From: Pseudomonas sp. GM74
Lineage (GTDB): Bacteria > Pseudomonadota > Gammaproteobacteria > Pseudomonadales > Pseudomonadaceae
Direction: 5' to 3'
Assembly (NCBI RefSeq): GCF_000282455.1
Contig: NZ_AKJG01000110.1
Location: 1-49,064, forward strand
Length of the DNA stretch: 49,064 nucleotides
The first letter of the stretch is position 1. Every line of letters begins with the position of its first letter. This document shows, piece after piece, positions 7,946 to 16,392 of this stretch. Both the position numbers and the translations under genes were made by a program. The notes under the pieces are model-generated. The model did not search any database. It had not been told where the DNA came from and was given only the letters and a program-made list of their open reading frames with translations.

Positions 7946-9407
7946 ATGCCCCTCCCGTTGCCACTTTGAAATTGAGACAAACGCGGGTTCCTTCCTGCTC
8001 CCGGCTGGTCAGTTCGACCGAACCGTCAAAACGCTCCATTATTCTTTTGACCAAGGCCAGGCCTACACCCAGTCCACCTTGTTTGGTGGTGAAAAACGGC
8101 TTGAAGACCATTTGCTGCTGTTGTTTGGACATGCCCTTGCCGGTGTCGGTCAATGTCATGCTCACGTCGCCGGACACCGAGGAATCGATCTCGATCGTCA
8201 GCACGCCCCCCTTGGGCATTGCTTCCAGTGCATTGGCGAACAGGCTATTGAGTATTTGCGTAAGCAGCACTTGTTGGCTGACAACCGGTGGCACGCTGAC
8301 AGGGGAAAATCGCACTTCGACGTCCGATCGCTTGATCAGGGACTCGAAGGCACTCAGGGTGTCTTCGAGGGCCAGCACCAGGTCGACCGTTTCACAATCG
8401 TCATTCATCGGTCGCAACGACACCAGCAATTCACGGACCCAACGCGACATGCGGTCGACCTGATTGATGATGTCGCCGATGTTTTTCTGTGCGGTCTGGC
8501 TGGCGATGTCCTGGGCCAGTTCGGCGCTGGAGCGGATATTGGCCAGCGGGTTACGCAAGCTATGGGCCACCGCCGAGGACATCTCGCCAAGGGCGACAAA
8601 GGTCTCGTTGGCGATCAGTTGTTTCTGCTGGCTCTGCAACAGCGTCGCCGCCCGTCGCACGATCCAGAACAGCCCCAGGTAAATGGCCGCCCCGCCGATC
8701 AGCGTGGCCAGCCAGATCGCCTTGAAGCCACGCTGGATGCGCTCCACCAGATCCAGCGGCTCCTTATAGATTTCCACCATGGCGACCACTTTGCTTCTGT
8801 CGGCGTTGAACATCGGAATGTAGTTCTCGACGAACAAATACTCCGGTTCGCGCAGCAGGCGCTGCTCGGGACGCTCCTCATCGATTTCGTGGTAGCTGGT
8901 GGACACCGGCGATTTCATTTCGAAGGATTCGTCCAGCTCAAAGTCATCTTCGATGCGCACACCAATCAAATCGGTGTTGGTCGACCAGACCACGGTGCGG
9001 TCCAGGGCGTACACCGTCGCCAGCAGGATGTCCGGCAGATGCCTCACATGGTCGAGAAACTCAACCCGCGCGGCGGCCCGGGATTCGGGGCTGACGTCGG
9101 AGTCGGCATGGTCCATGCGCGGGTCGAGCATTTCACCCATGGTTCGGCCCGGGGCAATGCCGGCATGCCGGACTTCGGCCTCGCCAATGGACTGGATGAA
9201 CTGCGCGGTCAGCATCGAATCACGCTCGATACTTTCATCGACCACAAAGCGCGTGGAGATGTAACCCAGCCCCAGCGCCACCGCGGCAATGATGAAAAAG
9301 CTTGCCAGGGAGAACCAGCGCAGCAAGTTGAACTGCGGCCGCCACCCCTTGCGTTGTAGTGCCGGGGCCTGCGGCGCAGCTACTTTTTGTTGTTCGAGTA
9401 TCTGCAT
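7914..9407 (-). CDS. Membrane sensor histidine kinase, MnxS-like (adjacent to regulator)
   Basis: A 497-residue sensor kinase. TM1 is at about 32-52. A periplasmic Cache-like sensor domain (about 55-230) contains LLATVYALDRTVVWSTN and ENYIPMFNADRSKVVAMVEIYKEP. TM2 is at about 230-250. The H-box is AVAHSLRNPLANI with His282, followed by an N-box NSLFANALEAMP and the ATP lid (DTGKGM, FFTTKQGGLGVGL). The HSLRNPL box is typical of NtrB/HPK4 kinases paired with NtrC-type regulators. It overlaps the regulator gene by 32 bases. It is a clear paralogue of the kinase at 10810-12261. By memory the Mnx system has two such kinases; I cannot say which of S1 or S2 this is. Confidence 0.8.
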   Translation of the reverse strand: MQILEQQKVAAPQAPALQRKGWRPQFNLLRWFSLASFFIIAAVALGLGYISTRFVVDESIERDSMLTAQFIQSIGEAEVRHAGIAPGRTMGEMLDPRMDHADSDVSPESRAAARVEFLDHVRHLPDILLATVYALDRTVVWSTNTDLIGVRIEDDFELDESFEMKSPVSTSYHEIDEERPEQRLLREPEYLFVENYIPMFNADRSKVVAMVEIYKEPLDLVERIQRGFKAIWLATLIGGAAIYLGLFWIVRRAATLLQSQQKQLIANETFVALGEMSSAVAHSLRNPLANIRSSAELAQDIASQTAQKNIGDIINQVDRMSRWVRELLVSLRPMNDDCETVDLVLALEDTLSAFESLIKRSDVEVRFSPVSVPPVVSQQVLLTQILNSLFANALEAMPKGGVLTIEIDSSVSGDVSMTLTDTGKGMSKQQQQMVFKPFFTTKQGGLGVGLALVKRIMERFDGSVELTSREQEGTRVCLNFKVATGGAYGAQHSAGRG

Positions 9408-9551
9408 GGCTGTGTCCTGGGTGTTTGAAATCGAGCCTGTTCAGCCGCTTTCAGAACCAGTGTAGGTGGCATTGATAGCCATTGGCTGGCCCGCGTAATT
9501 TTTTTGACACTATTGCACCCGGGGTGTCTCGGGTTGCGCGACCGAATGATG

Positions 9552-10625
9552 TTATTGAGGCTCCTCGTTACCACTGACCAATGGCGCCGCCGGCGGATGC
9601 TGACGGTCGGTTTCTTCTTTCAGGAAATCGATGATGGACTGGGCGGAATGCGGATCCAGCCGCAAGTTGGGCATCGAGATCCTGTTGTAGCGCTCGAACA
9701 GTTCCATCGCGATCGGGTCCTTTTCCGCGAGCATGCGGTCAGGTTCGCGGATCCAGCGGTTGAGCCAGGCGGGATCGCGCTGATAGGTCACGCCGATCAG
9801 GTCCGGGCCGATGCTGCGCAGGCCGATGCCCTGCCCGTCCAGCGGACCGAGGCTGTGGCAAGACGCGCAGCGGGTGCGAAACAGCTCTTCGCCATTACTC
9901 GGCGGGCGAATTTCCGGTGCATCGACATAGCTTTCTTCCACACTGGGCTGTTTCCAGTTATGCAGGGTATTGGCCAGTTGATCGGCCAGAATCCAGGGAT
10001 TTTCGAACGGCGAGGATTTCATCCAGCGGCCCGTTGCCTGGTTGCCGATGATCAGGCTCAGGTTGTGGTCCTTGTTGCGCCCGTTATCGACGCCTTCGAT
10101 GAACAGCCCCAGTTTTTTGCGCAGGTCGGTGACATCGGCGAACTCCCCGGTGAGGAATTTCCACCCGGGCCCGACCTGAAAGCGTTGCGCATAGGCCTTG
10201 AGCACCTCGGGGGTATCACTCAAGGGGTCGATGCTGATGGAGTAGAAGAAAATGTCCTTGCCTACCCGATCCCCCAGCAGTTTCTGCACCTGGCGCAGAC
10301 GCGCGGTTTCCAGGGGGCAGGAATCGCTGCACGAGGTGAAGATGAAGTTGATCACCACCACCTTGTCTTTGATCAGGTCATCGAAAAAATGCAGCTGCTG
10401 TCCGTCCTGATCGGTCAACAGGGTGTTGGGGAAATACTCGGCACCCCACGGGGTGACGGCTTCAACGACAGCGGATTCGGCAGTGGATGCCGGAGCAGGC
10501 GCGGGGGTCGACGTCGGCTGGCTGGCGACCAGCAACTGGCTGGCCAGCAAACCGGTCACCAGCATCAGCACCAAGTGCATGCCCAAGGCTCGTGAGCGTG
10601 GTGAATGCATCTCTTTTTTTTCCAT
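9552..10625 (-). CDS. SCO1/SenC copper protein fused to cytochrome c
   Basis: A 357-residue membrane-anchored redox protein. A single N-terminal membrane segment (about residues 15-35) is followed by an Ala/Pro-rich linker. The SCO thioredoxin-like domain follows, with copper motif TSCSDSCP (Cys99, Cys103) and His187 in KDHNLSL. A C-terminal monohaem cytochrome c domain has CASCH (Cys253, Cys256, His257) and a probable axial Met318 in RISMPNLRL. SCO proteins deliver copper or reductant to cupredoxin sites such as CuA. I used the ATG at 10625 (GAGG 9 bases upstream); the frame is open to 10688. It lies between the two paralogous kinases on the same strand, so it is probably co-regulated. It may reduce or metallate a copper enzyme encoded elsewhere. 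Confidence 0.85.
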   Translation of the reverse strand: MEKKEMHSPRSRALGMHLVLMLVTGLLASQLLVASQPTSTPAPAPASTAESAVVEAVTPWGAEYFPNTLLTDQDGQQLHFFDDLIKDKVVVINFIFTSCSDSCPLETARLRQVQKLLGDRVGKDIFFYSISIDPLSDTPEVLKAYAQRFQVGPGWKFLTGEFADVTDLRKKLGLFIEGVDNGRNKDHNLSLIIGNQATGRWMKSSPFENPWILADQLANTLHNWKQPSVEESYVDAPEIRPPSNGEELFRTRCASCHSLGPLDGQGIGLRSIGPDLIGVTYQRDPAWLNRWIREPDRMLAEKDPIAMELFERYNRISMPNLRLDPHSAQSIIDFLKEETDRQHPPAAPLVSGNEEPQ

Positions 10626-10768
10626 CACCAGCCGCCTCGATGTGGTGAAGGGGGGTGATGGTGGGTTTGCAAGGACCTCGCCAATCATGTGTTTTTTTTA
10701 TAAAACGTACTAACACTCGCCAAAACAATGATTTATCAAATCAATGTGCGATGACCGGGGAAATGGCC

Positions 10769-10805
10769 GGGGATTGATACCCGTTATTGGGGGTAGATCA
10801 TCCCC
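10769..10805. promoter_or_regulatory. G-run/C-run palindromes after kinase gene
   Basis: Two G-run/C-run inverted motifs: GGGG-ATTGATA-CCC at 10769-10782 and GGGGG-TAGATCAT-CCCC at 10789-10805. They lie between the end of the second kinase gene and the SCO-cytochrome gene, about 145-180 bases upstream of its start. Similar motifs occur at 12319 and 12368. They could be activator sites, but nothing shows binding. Confidence 0.3.
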
Positions 10806-10809
10806 GTTT

Positions 10810-12261
10810 TCAGGGGGCCAAAACAAACGACAGGCGCACAGTGGTGCCCTCGCCTTCACTGCTGTCGAGGGTCACCGCACCGCCAAATCGCTCCATGATT
10901 CGCTTGACCAGCACCAGCCCGACTCCCAGCCCGCCCTGCTTGGTGGTGAAGAACGGCCGGAAGGCCATGGTGCGCTGTTCTTCGCTCATGCCTTTGCCGG
11001 TATCGCTCACCCTCACGCTGACGCGCTGGGCATCGCGCGGTTCGATCCGGATGGTCAGGGTGCCGCCACCGTCCATGGCTTCCACCGCATTGGACAGCAA
11101 GCTGTTGAGGATCTGGGTCAGTTGCACATGCTGGCTCAGCACCATGGGCGTCTGGTCCGGCTCGAACACCACCTTGACCTTGGCCCTGCTGATCTGATGC
11201 TCGTAAGCCATCAGGCTGTCATGCAGGGCCGCCACCAGGTTCACCGGTTCCGCCTCGTCATTGAGCGGTCGCAGGGACTGGAGCAATTCGCGTACCCATG
11301 TCGACATGCGATCGACCTGACCAATGATGTCGTTGATGTTCCCGTGCGCCGGACCGCTGTCGAACTCTATCGCCAGCTCGGCGCTTGACCGGATGTTCGC
11401 CAACGGATTGCGCAGACTGTGGGCGACCGCCGAGGACACCTCCCCCAGCGCCACAAAGGTTTCGCTGGTGATCAATTGCTTCTGCTGCGTCGCCAGCAGG
11501 ATCGCCGCCCGCCGCACGATCCAGTACAGCCCCAGGTAAATCAGACCGCCGCCCAGGGCGGTTGCCAGCCAGATCAGCACCAACCCGCGCTCCATGCGGT
11601 TGATCAGGTCCTGCGGCTCCTTGTAGATCTCGACCATCGCCGTGACGGTGTTGCCATCGGCGTCGAACAGGGGAATGTAGTTTTCGATGAAGGTGTATTT
11701 GGGTGGTTCCAGGAACTTCTGCTCCATGCGGGTTTTGTCCACATCGTGATAACTGGTCGACACGGAAATTTTCGAGTTGAATGCCCGGTCGAGGTCTTCA
11801 TCGCCATGGATCGTAGTGCCCATCAAGGCCGGGTTGGTCGACCAGATCACCATGCGGTCGGGGGCATAGATGTTGGCCAGGATCACGTCCGGCAAATTTG
11901 CGATATGGTCGAGGAAATCATCGCGGGCACTGGCACGGGACAGCGGGTCGACGTCAGGAAAGTCCTTGTCTTTGCGTGGGTCGAGTAACTCGCCCATGGT
12001 CCGGACGTTGGGAATCGACACTTGGCGCGCCTCGGTCGAGGCAATCGCCTGTATGAATTGTGAGGTCAGTAGCGCATCGCGCTGCACGCTTTCGGTAATC
12101 ACGAACCGCGAGGACACCGCCCCCAGCGCCACCGCCACCGTGCCGATCACCACCATGCTGATCAGCGAAAACCAGCGCAGCAGATTGAACGGCTCCTTGC
12201 GCGTGTTCAAGCGAACTTCGCTGTCGGTCGCAAGTACTTTGGCGATTGTGTTCATGGACAC
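10810..12261 (-). CDS. Membrane sensor histidine kinase, second MnxS-like paralogue
   Basis: A 483-residue kinase with the same plan as the one at 7914-9407. TM1 is at about 30-50, a periplasmic Cache-like sensor at about 52-228 (VILANIYAPDRMVIWSTNP, ENYIPLFDADGNTVTAMVEI), and TM2 at about 228-250. The H-box AVAHSLRNPLANI has His281, with NSLLSNAVEAMD and FFTTKQGGLGVGL in the ATPase domain. Long stretches match its paralogue almost word for word in the catalytic half, while the sensor half and the extreme N-terminus differ. It is divergent from the secreted pair at 12535. Start ATG 12261, or ATG 12255 (MNTIAK). No second response regulator is present, so both kinases probably act on the one at 6512-7945. 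Confidence 0.8.
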   Translation of the reverse strand: MSMNTIAKVLATDSEVRLNTRKEPFNLLRWFSLISMVVIGTVAVALGAVSSRFVITESVQRDALLTSQFIQAIASTEARQVSIPNVRTMGELLDPRKDKDFPDVDPLSRASARDDFLDHIANLPDVILANIYAPDRMVIWSTNPALMGTTIHGDEDLDRAFNSKISVSTSYHDVDKTRMEQKFLEPPKYTFIENYIPLFDADGNTVTAMVEIYKEPQDLINRMERGLVLIWLATALGGGLIYLGLYWIVRRAAILLATQQKQLITSETFVALGEVSSAVAHSLRNPLANIRSSAELAIEFDSGPAHGNINDIIGQVDRMSTWVRELLQSLRPLNDEAEPVNLVAALHDSLMAYEHQISRAKVKVVFEPDQTPMVLSQHVQLTQILNSLLSNAVEAMDGGGTLTIRIEPRDAQRVSVRVSDTGKGMSEEQRTMAFRPFFTTKQGGLGVGLVLVKRIMERFGGAVTLDSSEGEGTTVRLSFVLAP

Positions 12262-12318
12262 GGTTCCCGGAAACCCCCTATAGGTTTATAGCCCAGCCAT
12301 GGCCGTTTGCCCGAACCC

Positions 12319-12381
12319 GGGGACTGCGATACCCCACCCGCCCCGCGGCCTGATCCCCCCCAAAGTAGGGGACTGCTGCCC
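12319..12381. promoter_or_regulatory. Candidate activator sites upstream of sigma-54 promoter
   Basis: Two related motifs: GGGG-ACTGCGATA-CCCC at 12319-12335 and GGGG-ACTGCTG-CCC at 12368-12381. They lie 80-155 bases upstream of the -24/-12 element at 12461, the usual distance for upstream activating sites of NtrC-type regulators. Both contain GGGGACTGC. This is a positional argument only. Confidence 0.35.
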
Positions 12382-12460
12382 GCGCCATAACTTCCTCTTC
12401 TGCCGCCGGTGACTGCATCAACGCCTTTACTGCAGGCTTCTCACGGGCGTTTTCGCCGAT

Positions 12461-12475
12461 TGGTATGGAAGTTGC
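12461..12475 (+). promoter_or_regulatory. Candidate sigma-54 (-24/-12) promoter
   Basis: TGGTATGGAAGTTGC fits the sigma-54 pattern TGGCACG-N4-TTGC: the GG (12462-12463) and GC (12474-12475) are exactly 10 bases apart, TTGC is exact, and five of seven -24 bases match. It is 60 bases before the start of the first secreted protein and beside a sigma-54 regulator gene. A transcription start near 12487 is predicted. Confidence 0.6.
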
Positions 12476-12534
12476 CGAACTCCCTGCCAACTGCCCATCC
12501 CCAAGGGGCAGGTACTTCGACAGAGGGAATACTC

Positions 12535-13881
12535 ATGCACCCGTTACTGTGCAAAACCGCGACCGCCCTGGTTATGACCGCTCTAGCCCAAGGCATGGCC
12601 CAGGCAGCGCTGTTTGCCGTAGACCCCGGCCCCTACCTGCCAGCCAATGGCAATTTCGCCGCCTGGTATCAGGACAGCCACGGCCGAACCCTTGACCTGT
12701 GTTTATCAAAGGCTGTCAGTTCCCGTGTTGCCAGCGCGCCAGGCGCCCCGACCTACATGTGCTCGCTGATTCCTGATCCCGGCATTTTCGATGACACCCA
12801 ACCGTTGGTCTTCCCGACCAATTTCCCCGACGAAGCGTTCTGGGCAACAGGCGAAACGACCATCGTCGATGCCGCCCGAGGTATCGACCTGACCTATGTC
12901 TCGGCGCTCGAAGCAGCCTTCAGTGGTGGGGATCCACTGGAGGGCGACCAGATCAGCTTCGCCCGTATCCGTGTTCGCATCGACGTGCCTACCGCCGGCA
13001 CTTACGTCATCACCCACCCCTACGGCGTCGAAGTGTTCAACGTCGACACTCCCGGCCGGCGGGCGATCAACATGACCCGGGACATTGGCATCGGTGCGCC
13101 AAAAACCTACAACGGCGCGCTCAAGGGCGACGTCGGGCCGTTCCTGCGCAGCGTCAATGGCCCCTACACCGAGACCAACCCGGGCACTGGCCAGGCCGAA
13201 CAATTCGTCGGCGATCCGAACCTCACCGAAGCCGTCACCGGCAGCCCGTTCAACACCAACTACGTGCGCATCGAAGGCCCCAATGGCCTGGACTTGCGCA
13301 CCGACCTCTTCGCCGTATCCGGCAAGTTGTCGAATGTGGCCCGGCCGACCCCGGTGATCGCCGAGCGCAGCACCTACTCGCGACAGGCCGGCACCAGCGC
13401 CCCGGTGGCCCAGCAGGACGTGTTCGTGCTGGCCCCGCCGCCACCGGCCACCGTGACCCTGGACAGCAACAACCCGGTGCTGAACTTCACCGAGGCGAAC
13501 ACCACCGGCCACTGGTATGCGCAGTCGCCGAACAATCCGACGCTGCCGAGCACCTTGCAGGTGACCGCCGACAACCACCTGGCCATCGCCAGCAGCACGC
13601 CGACCACTTTGCCCATGCCGCTGACCGACCTGGTGACGATCTCTCGCGCCGAGTACAGCCTGAGCACCGGGCAAATCACCATCGTGGCCTCGACCAGCGA
13701 TGAAACGTCGCCACCGGTGCTCACCGCCACCTCCGGCACCGGTATCGCCATCGGCGCCCTGAGTGGTGACGGCGCCGTGAAAAGCCTGGCCACCGGCATC
13801 TCGCCGATTCCGCCAGCCCAGGTTCGTGTGTCGTCCTCCAATGGCGGCAGCGATACCGAAGAAGTGGTCATCGTGCAATGA
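12535..13881 (+). CDS. Secreted protein, first of a paralogous pair, unknown function
   Basis: A 448-residue exported protein. A signal peptide (MHPLLCKTATALVMTALAQG, cleavage near AQA, residue 24) precedes a large domain beginning LFAVDPGPYLPANGNFAAWY and carrying PGIFDDTQPLVFPTNFPDEA, HPYGVEVFNVDTPGRRAIN and NGPYTETNPGTG. Two cysteines (LDLC, YMC) sit early in the mature part. The C-terminal half is Thr/Pro/Ser-rich and beta-like, ending VSSSNGGSDTEEVVIVQ. I do not recognise the family. The start at 12535 is set by AGAGGGA. A sigma-54-like promoter precedes it and its paralogue follows directly. Control by the neighbouring regulator and a role in the same redox process are inferences. Confidence 0.75.
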   Translation: MHPLLCKTATALVMTALAQGMAQAALFAVDPGPYLPANGNFAAWYQDSHGRTLDLCLSKAVSSRVASAPGAPTYMCSLIPDPGIFDDTQPLVFPTNFPDEAFWATGETTIVDAARGIDLTYVSALEAAFSGGDPLEGDQISFARIRVRIDVPTAGTYVITHPYGVEVFNVDTPGRRAINMTRDIGIGAPKTYNGALKGDVGPFLRSVNGPYTETNPGTGQAEQFVGDPNLTEAVTGSPFNTNYVRIEGPNGLDLRTDLFAVSGKLSNVARPTPVIAERSTYSRQAGTSAPVAQQDVFVLAPPPPATVTLDSNNPVLNFTEANTTGHWYAQSPNNPTLPSTLQVTADNHLAIASSTPTTLPMPLTDLVTISRAEYSLSTGQITIVASTSDETSPPVLTATSGTGIAIGALSGDGAVKSLATGISPIPPAQVRVSSSNGGSDTEEVVIVQ

Positions 13882-13916
13882 ACGCCCACATGCCCGGATC
13901 CTCATCAGGAGGCATC

Positions 13917-16163
13917 ATGAACAAATGGCCACGCCTGGCGCTCAACGCCCTGGGACTGACTCTATCGCTGACCGGCAGTGCTTTGGCGCAACTCGCCGCC
14001 GTCGATCCCGGCCCTTACACCTTTGCCACCGGGAAATTCCCGATCTGGTATCAGGACAATAATCAACTGTCGATGGAGCTGTGCCAGTCCCGCGCTGCCA
14101 GCTCGCGGGTGGCAGCCAGCGTGCCACCGGCCTACATGTGCACCCTGCTGCCGACACCGGGCATTTTCGACGACACCCTGCCGATGGTGTTCCCGGATAA
14201 CTGGCCGGACGAAGCCTTCTGGTTCCTGGCCGAGACCAGCATCCCCAACAACACCGCCGGCTATGGCATGGACGCCTATGTCGCCGGGATCGAGGCTGCA
14301 TTTGCCGGTGGCAACCCCCTCGATGGCGACCAGATCAGCTTCGCGCGGATTCGTATGCGGGTGAACATTCCCGTTGCCGGGACCTACACCATTACCCACC
14401 CCTATGGAGTGGAAACGGTCAACGTCACCACCCCCGGCCGTCGTGCGATCAACATCACCAGGGACGTCGGCATCGGCGCGCCGGGGGTTTTCAGCGGTGC
14501 GGTCAACGGTGCGATCGGGCCGTTCCTGCGCAGCGTCAATGGCCCCTACACCGAGGTGAACCCGGACACTGGCGCCGTCGAAACCTTCGTTGGCGACCCC
14601 AACCTCACCGAAGCCGTGACCGGCAGCCCCAACAACACCAATTTCGTGCGCATCCAGGGGCCGGCCGGGACCCTCCAGACCAACCTCTTCACCCTGTCCG
14701 GCAAGGTGCTCGACAACCGCGCGCAAACCGCGGTGGACATGACCCGGGCCACTTACCGCCGCATAGCCGGCACCGGCGGCAACAACACCCGGGTCGAAGT
14801 GTTTGCCAAAGCCGCCATCGGCTCGACCCTGTGCTTTCGCGAAAGCATTGCCCTGTTCCCCGGCCCGCCTGTGTCGCCCTGCCAGACCAACATGGTGGGC
14901 GACAACAACGGCGTGTTCTTCGCCCAGCATCTGCTGGCCAACGGGACGGTGCCGCCGGTCGTGGTGGTCACCGCCACCAATCCCGCCGGGACCACCCGCC
15001 CGACTGCGGTGTCGAGCAAGCTCTCGGACATGGTAAAAATCCAGACCGCCCGTTACAGCTGGAGTAACCACAGCCTGCTGATCGAGGCCACCTCCACGGA
15101 CGAAGTGGTGGTCCCGGACATGGTCGCCCAGGGTTACGGGCGGCTGTCGAAAACCGGCATCCTGCAACGCCTGACGGTGGCTGACCTGACCCAGCCCCCT
15201 GCAACCGTGACGGTGAAATCCGCCGCCGGCGGCAGTGACACCGAGCCCGTTGTCGTCGTGGGCACGGCGCCGGACAACGGCCAGAATCAGCGACCACTGG
15301 CGGTTGCCGACGCTGGCAGCACCAGCTTCGGTGTGCCGCTCACCCTCAATGTGCTGGCCAACGACAGCGACCCGGACGGCAATACGCCACTGAGTATCAC
15401 GGCGCTGACTCCACCCGCCGCAGGCCAGGGCACCGTGGCATTGGCCGTCAACAACGTGGTCTATACCCCTCCGGCGGTTGTCACTGCACCGTTGACCGCG
15501 ACCTTCACCTACAAGGCTCAAGACGCCAAAGGCCTGGCCTCGGCCAATCCGGCCACCGTGACCATCACGGTGGCACCTAACCGGCCTCCGGTGGCCGTCG
15601 CCGACAGCATTGCTACCCAGGGCGTGCCGGTCACGATCAACGTGCTGGCCAACGATACGGATCCGGAAGGCAACGTGCCGCTGGCTGTCGCCAGCGTCAC
15701 TCCACCGGCAGCAGGCCGGGGCACGGTGGCAATCAACGGTACGGCGGTGACCTACACCCCACCGGCTGTGATCCTGACGCCATTCACCACGACCTTCACC
15801 TACATCGCCCGGGACAGCTTCGGCGCCCTGTCAACGTCGCCGGCCACGGTCACGGTGCAGGTTTCGCCACGGCCTGTTGCGGAAACCTTCGCAGTGACCA
15901 GCGCAACGGTGAGCACCCGCTCCAATAACCGCTTCACCTGGAACTTTGCCGGCACCTCATCGGTGACCACCGGCAACACCATCACCATCAAGGTCACCAC
16001 GCCGACCGGACTGGTCACCCTGGGCACCACCACCGTCCCGGCGAATGGACGCTGGAAGTTGACGGTGAACAACACCACCACGGTGGTTCCGTCGGCGAAC
16101 CCGACCGCCACGATCACCTCGTCCCAAGGCTCCGTGCGGACGGTGCCGGTGATCGCCAACTGA
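13917..16163 (+). CDS. Secreted protein with tandem cadherin/Ig-like repeats, paralogue of upstream gene
   Basis: A 748-residue exported protein. The signal peptide ends near residue 24 (TGSALA-QLAAVDPGPY). The N-terminal domain (to about 450) parallels the upstream protein closely: PGIFDDTLPMVFPDNWPDEA, HPYGVETVNVTTPGRRAIN and NGPYTEVNPDTG. It adds two Ig-like repeats at about 460-555 and 557-655, each with the VLANDxDPxGNxPL signature, seen in bacterial adhesins and outer surface proteins, and a Thr-rich C-terminal domain. Cysteines are at 56, 75, 306 and 322. The ATG at 13917 has CAGGAGG just upstream; an earlier ATG at 13878 overlaps the previous stop codon. It is clearly an operon with the gene before it. 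Function unknown. Confidence 0.78.
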   Translation: MNKWPRLALNALGLTLSLTGSALAQLAAVDPGPYTFATGKFPIWYQDNNQLSMELCQSRAASSRVAASVPPAYMCTLLPTPGIFDDTLPMVFPDNWPDEAFWFLAETSIPNNTAGYGMDAYVAGIEAAFAGGNPLDGDQISFARIRMRVNIPVAGTYTITHPYGVETVNVTTPGRRAINITRDVGIGAPGVFSGAVNGAIGPFLRSVNGPYTEVNPDTGAVETFVGDPNLTEAVTGSPNNTNFVRIQGPAGTLQTNLFTLSGKVLDNRAQTAVDMTRATYRRIAGTGGNNTRVEVFAKAAIGSTLCFRESIALFPGPPVSPCQTNMVGDNNGVFFAQHLLANGTVPPVVVVTATNPAGTTRPTAVSSKLSDMVKIQTARYSWSNHSLLIEATSTDEVVVPDMVAQGYGRLSKTGILQRLTVADLTQPPATVTVKSAAGGSDTEPVVVVGTAPDNGQNQRPLAVADAGSTSFGVPLTLNVLANDSDPDGNTPLSITALTPPAAGQGTVALAVNNVVYTPPAVVTAPLTATFTYKAQDAKGLASANPATVTITVAPNRPPVAVADSIATQGVPVTINVLANDTDPEGNVPLAVASVTPPAAGRGTVAINGTAVTYTPPAVILTPFTTTFTYIARDSFGALSTSPATVTVQVSPRPVAETFAVTSATVSTRSNNRFTWNFAGTSSVTTGNTITIKVTTPTGLVTLGTTTVPANGRWKLTVNNTTTVVPSANPTATITSSQGSVRTVPVIAN

Positions 16164-16215
16164 GCCCTCGCCCCATCAGCCACGTTGGTTGATGGGGCCG
16201 GCTTCAACCCTATGG

Positions 16216-16250
16216 AAAACCGCGGCCTCGGGTGGGGGACGCGGTTTTTT
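16216..16250 (+). terminator. Intrinsic terminator after secreted pair
   Basis: AAAACCGCG (16216-16224) pairs with CGCGGTTTT (from 16240) around a 15-base loop and runs into six T residues. A second hairpin, CCCCATCA/TGATGGGG, sits just before it. This ends the operon of the two secreted proteins. Confidence 0.8.
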
Positions 16251-16392
16251 GCCGGGTGCATTGATGGATGCAATCCAGCGGTGGTCTGGCTGCCATCACT
16301 GGAGCGGTGCCCGACCAAGCTCAATCCAATGGGCTGGGACAACTGCACGTGAATGGTTGGCTCGCAAGCCGCCATTGTCGGAACGCCGCCCG

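Noticed and set aside
9478..9491. Sigma-54 promoter for the first kinase gene on the minus strand
   Set aside because: GG/GC spacing fits, but the -24 and -12 flanks are poor (no TTGC, no TGGCAC).
9490..9535. Intrinsic terminator after the SCO-cytochrome gene
   Set aside because: The GACAC/GTGTC stem is followed by A residues rather than T residues on the transcribed strand.
12291..12304. Sigma-54 promoter for the second kinase gene on the minus strand
   Set aside because: GG-N10-GC is present by chance; the -12 side reads GGGC and the -24 side lacks TGG.
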